The translations under genes and the position numbers were made by a program. Below the pieces are notes generated by a model that worked only from the letters and a program-made list of their open reading frames with translations, did no database searches and was not told the origin of the DNA. 6,678 bases of DNA from Candidatus Glassiibacteriota bacterium (GTDB taxonomy: Bacteria; Gemmatimonadota; Glassbacteria; GWA2-58-10), in assembly GCA_016934095.1 (NCBI GenBank), contig JAFGTO010000179.1, forward strand, positions 1-6,678. The letters are read 5' to 3'. Numbering within the stretch: the stretch's first letter is position 1; each line of letters opens with the position of its first letter. Of the stretch, positions 5,422-6,678 are shown one piece after another.

Positions 5422-6492
5422 TCAACCACGCTCTTTCTTTTTATCTTTCATCACTGATTTGCAGTATTTGCCGAATTTTCTGTCTTTCTCTCTTTTTTCC
5501 CTGTAAGAGGCCTCGTAATACTCGGATTCTCTCCTCAGTTTGAGATAGCTCAGGTAGCGTTCCCGCTCAAGCGTACCATTCTCCACGGCGGCCAGAACCG
5601 CACAGCCCTCCTCGTTGATATGGCTGCAATCATTGAAACGGCACTGCTCAGTCAATTCGGCTATCTCGCCAAACGTTTTCTCCAGGCCGGAGTCCACAGC
5701 AATATTGCCGAGTTCCCGCATGCCCGGAGTATCAATAATCAATGCACCGTTATCCAGTGAAATCAGTTGTCGGCGTGAGGTGGTGTGCCTGCCCTTGCCG
5801 TCCTTTTCCCTTACGGCCCGGGTTTCGTACAACTCGCCGTCAACCAGCCTGTTTATCAGGGTGGTTTTTCCGACTCCGGACGAGCCAAGCAGGCAATAAG
5901 TGCAGCCCGGGATAAGCACCCGCCTGACACTGTCCACCTGTGACGCATCAATATTGCTGAAAGCGATAATACCGATATCCGGCATCAGGCTGCGAATTTC
6001 CGTCTTCTTCGCCTCGATTTCAGTGGTGTGAAGCAAGTCGCTCTTACTCAGCAGAATAACCGGGGTGATATTGCTCTCGTTTACCATCACCAGGTAGCGC
6101 TCAAGACGGCGGAGATTGAAATCGGCATCGAGAGCCTGAATAATCATGGCACTGTCGATATTTGCAGCTATGAGCTGCCACTCTACCCTTTTGCCGACAG
6201 TCTTCCTTTTTAGCAGCGTTTTCCTGGGAAAGATGTCATGGATTACAGCCAGCGACCTGTCATCAGCGATCTGCACGTAGACCCAGTCGCCTACTGCGGG
6301 AAGCTCAAGCGGCGAATCGGCGTTGAACATCAACCTGCCGGTCAATTCCGCCGTAACAGGCCCTGAACCATCCGAGACCTGATAGCTGTTCTTATTTATG
6401 GCAATCACCCTGGCTGGCTGGAGCTCACGAGATTTTCCGGAGTCCAGCCTTTCCTGAAACCAGGCATTAAAACCGATGTTTTCAAGTTGCAT
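5422..6492 (-). CDS. rsgA: Ribosome small-subunit-dependent GTPase A
   Basis: A 356-residue circularly permuted GTPase (RsgA/YjeQ/YloQ) that binds the 30S subunit late in its assembly and hydrolyses GTP to check maturation; cytoplasmic. An N-terminal OB-fold region covers about residues 25-90. The permuted GTPase motifs then run G4 SKSD (149-152), G1 GSSGVGKT (203-210), G2 GRHTTSRR (234-241) and G3 DTPG (254-257). The C-terminal zinc site has all its ligands: Cys284, Cys289, His291 and Cys297. The tail is very basic (KDKKKERG), suited to rRNA contact. Length matches the family (about 350). The reading frame stays open to 6642 with other ATGs. I chose 6492 because GGTGGAG lies 8 bases upstream and the sequence from MQLENIG onward looks like a normal RsgA N-terminus. 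The gene is convergent with the mutase operon and in less GC-rich DNA. Confidence 0.96.
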   Translation of the reverse strand: MQLENIGFNAWFQERLDSGKSRELQPARVIAINKNSYQVSDGSGPVTAELTGRLMFNADSPLELPAVGDWVYVQIADDRSLAVIHDIFPRKTLLKRKTVGKRVEWQLIAANIDSAMIIQALDADFNLRRLERYLVMVNESNITPVILLSKSDLLHTTEIEAKKTEIRSLMPDIGIIAFSNIDASQVDSVRRVLIPGCTYCLLGSSGVGKTTLINRLVDGELYETRAVREKDGKGRHTTSRRQLISLDNGALIIDTPGMRELGNIAVDSGLEKTFGEIAELTEQCRFNDCSHINEEGCAVLAAVENGTLERERYLSYLKLRRESEYYEASYREKREKDRKFGKYCKSVMKDKKKERG

Positions 6493-6500
6493 TGACAATA

Positions 6501-6507
6501 CTCCACC
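6501..6507 (-). promoter_or_regulatory. Ribosome binding site that fixes the rsgA start
   Basis: Read on the minus strand this is GGTGGAG, 8 bases before the ATG at 6492-6490. It supports this start over the upstream in-frame ATGs, whose extra 50 residues show no family similarity. Confidence 0.7.
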
Positions 6508-6678
6508 CCACCAGGTTGTCTTCTTTAACATTCGGGACAAAATAAAGACAACTCGGAGAAAAGTAAATTCCCGATGTCCTGCCTGATAAATGTTTTTAAA
6601 AAAGTAACTATGTTGCTTAGTGGGGGCTGATATACTCATCACGGCTAAACGAGTTTAACAGGCCGGCAGGACCTGTCA

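Noticed and set aside
5133..5429. Minus-strand 98-codon frame starting at a GTG that overlaps the rsgA stop by 8 bases
   Set aside because: It runs through the terminator hairpin and the inverted-repeat element. The GAPLCAPI-like stretch is just the translated repeat, as often seen in spurious annotations.
6523..6551. Candidate rsgA promoter on the minus strand (TTGTCT, 17 bases, TTAAAG)
   Set aside because: Spacing is right, but the boxes match only 4/6 and 3/6 of the consensus, which is expected by chance in AT-rich DNA.
6493..6642. 50-residue N-terminal extension of RsgA from upstream ATGs
   Set aside because: The added residues do not resemble RsgA. The ATG at 6492 has a good ribosome binding site and gives the normal family length.
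1..6678. CRISPR array, tRNA, rRNA or phage-defence system
   Set aside because: I saw no regularly spaced direct repeats, no tRNA cloverleaf or rRNA sequence, and no nuclease, toxin or defence-type protein among the supported genes.

Overview
The window looks like a piece of a GC-rich bacterial chromosome. Shine-Dalgarno sequences, one consensus-like sigma70 promoter, intrinsic terminators and an RsgA GTPase all point to Bacteria. A Tat-exported Gfo/Idh/MocA oxidoreductase next to a 2-phosphoglycerate-kinase-like protein is reminiscent of poorly cultured, environmentally assembled groups (Gemmatimonadota/FCB- or Planctomycete-like). That placement is a low-confidence inference; nothing here fixes the lineage.

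Layout. Bases 1-326 are an AT-rich gap without a convincing gene, ending in a small GC hairpin and a ribosome binding site. Bases 327-1409 (+) encode a Tat-signal oxidoreductase. Bases 1410-1659 hold a near-consensus promoter followed about 60 bases later by an intrinsic terminator, so the next operon appears to have an attenuated leader. Three co-directional genes follow: a two-CBS-domain protein (1660-2073), a P-loop kinase of the 2-phosphoglycerate kinase family with two tandem ATP-cone-like domains (2097-3314), and a divergent cofactor-independent phosphoglycerate mutase (3301-5055). The last two overlap by 14 bases. Bases 5056-5421 contain no gene, but do contain a GC hairpin, a 144-base nested inverted-repeat element and a terminator. 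Bases 5422-6492 (-) encode the ribosome-assembly GTPase RsgA, convergent with the operon, in visibly less GC-rich DNA.

How the genes may work together. The three-gene operon is the most interesting part. 2-Phosphoglycerate kinase makes 2,3-bisphosphoglycerate from 2-phosphoglycerate, and phosphoglycerate mutase interconverts 2- and 3-phosphoglycerate, so both enzymes touch the same metabolite. CBS pairs and ATP-cones are both adenylate-sensing modules. The operon could be an energy-responsive control point of lower glycolysis or a 2,3-bisphosphoglycerate module. The mutase carries Thr at the position of the usual phosphoserine nucleophile and lacks the second Asp of the DGRD substrate motif, so its real reaction may differ from the canonical one. 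The oxidoreductase and RsgA appear to be unrelated flanking transcription units.
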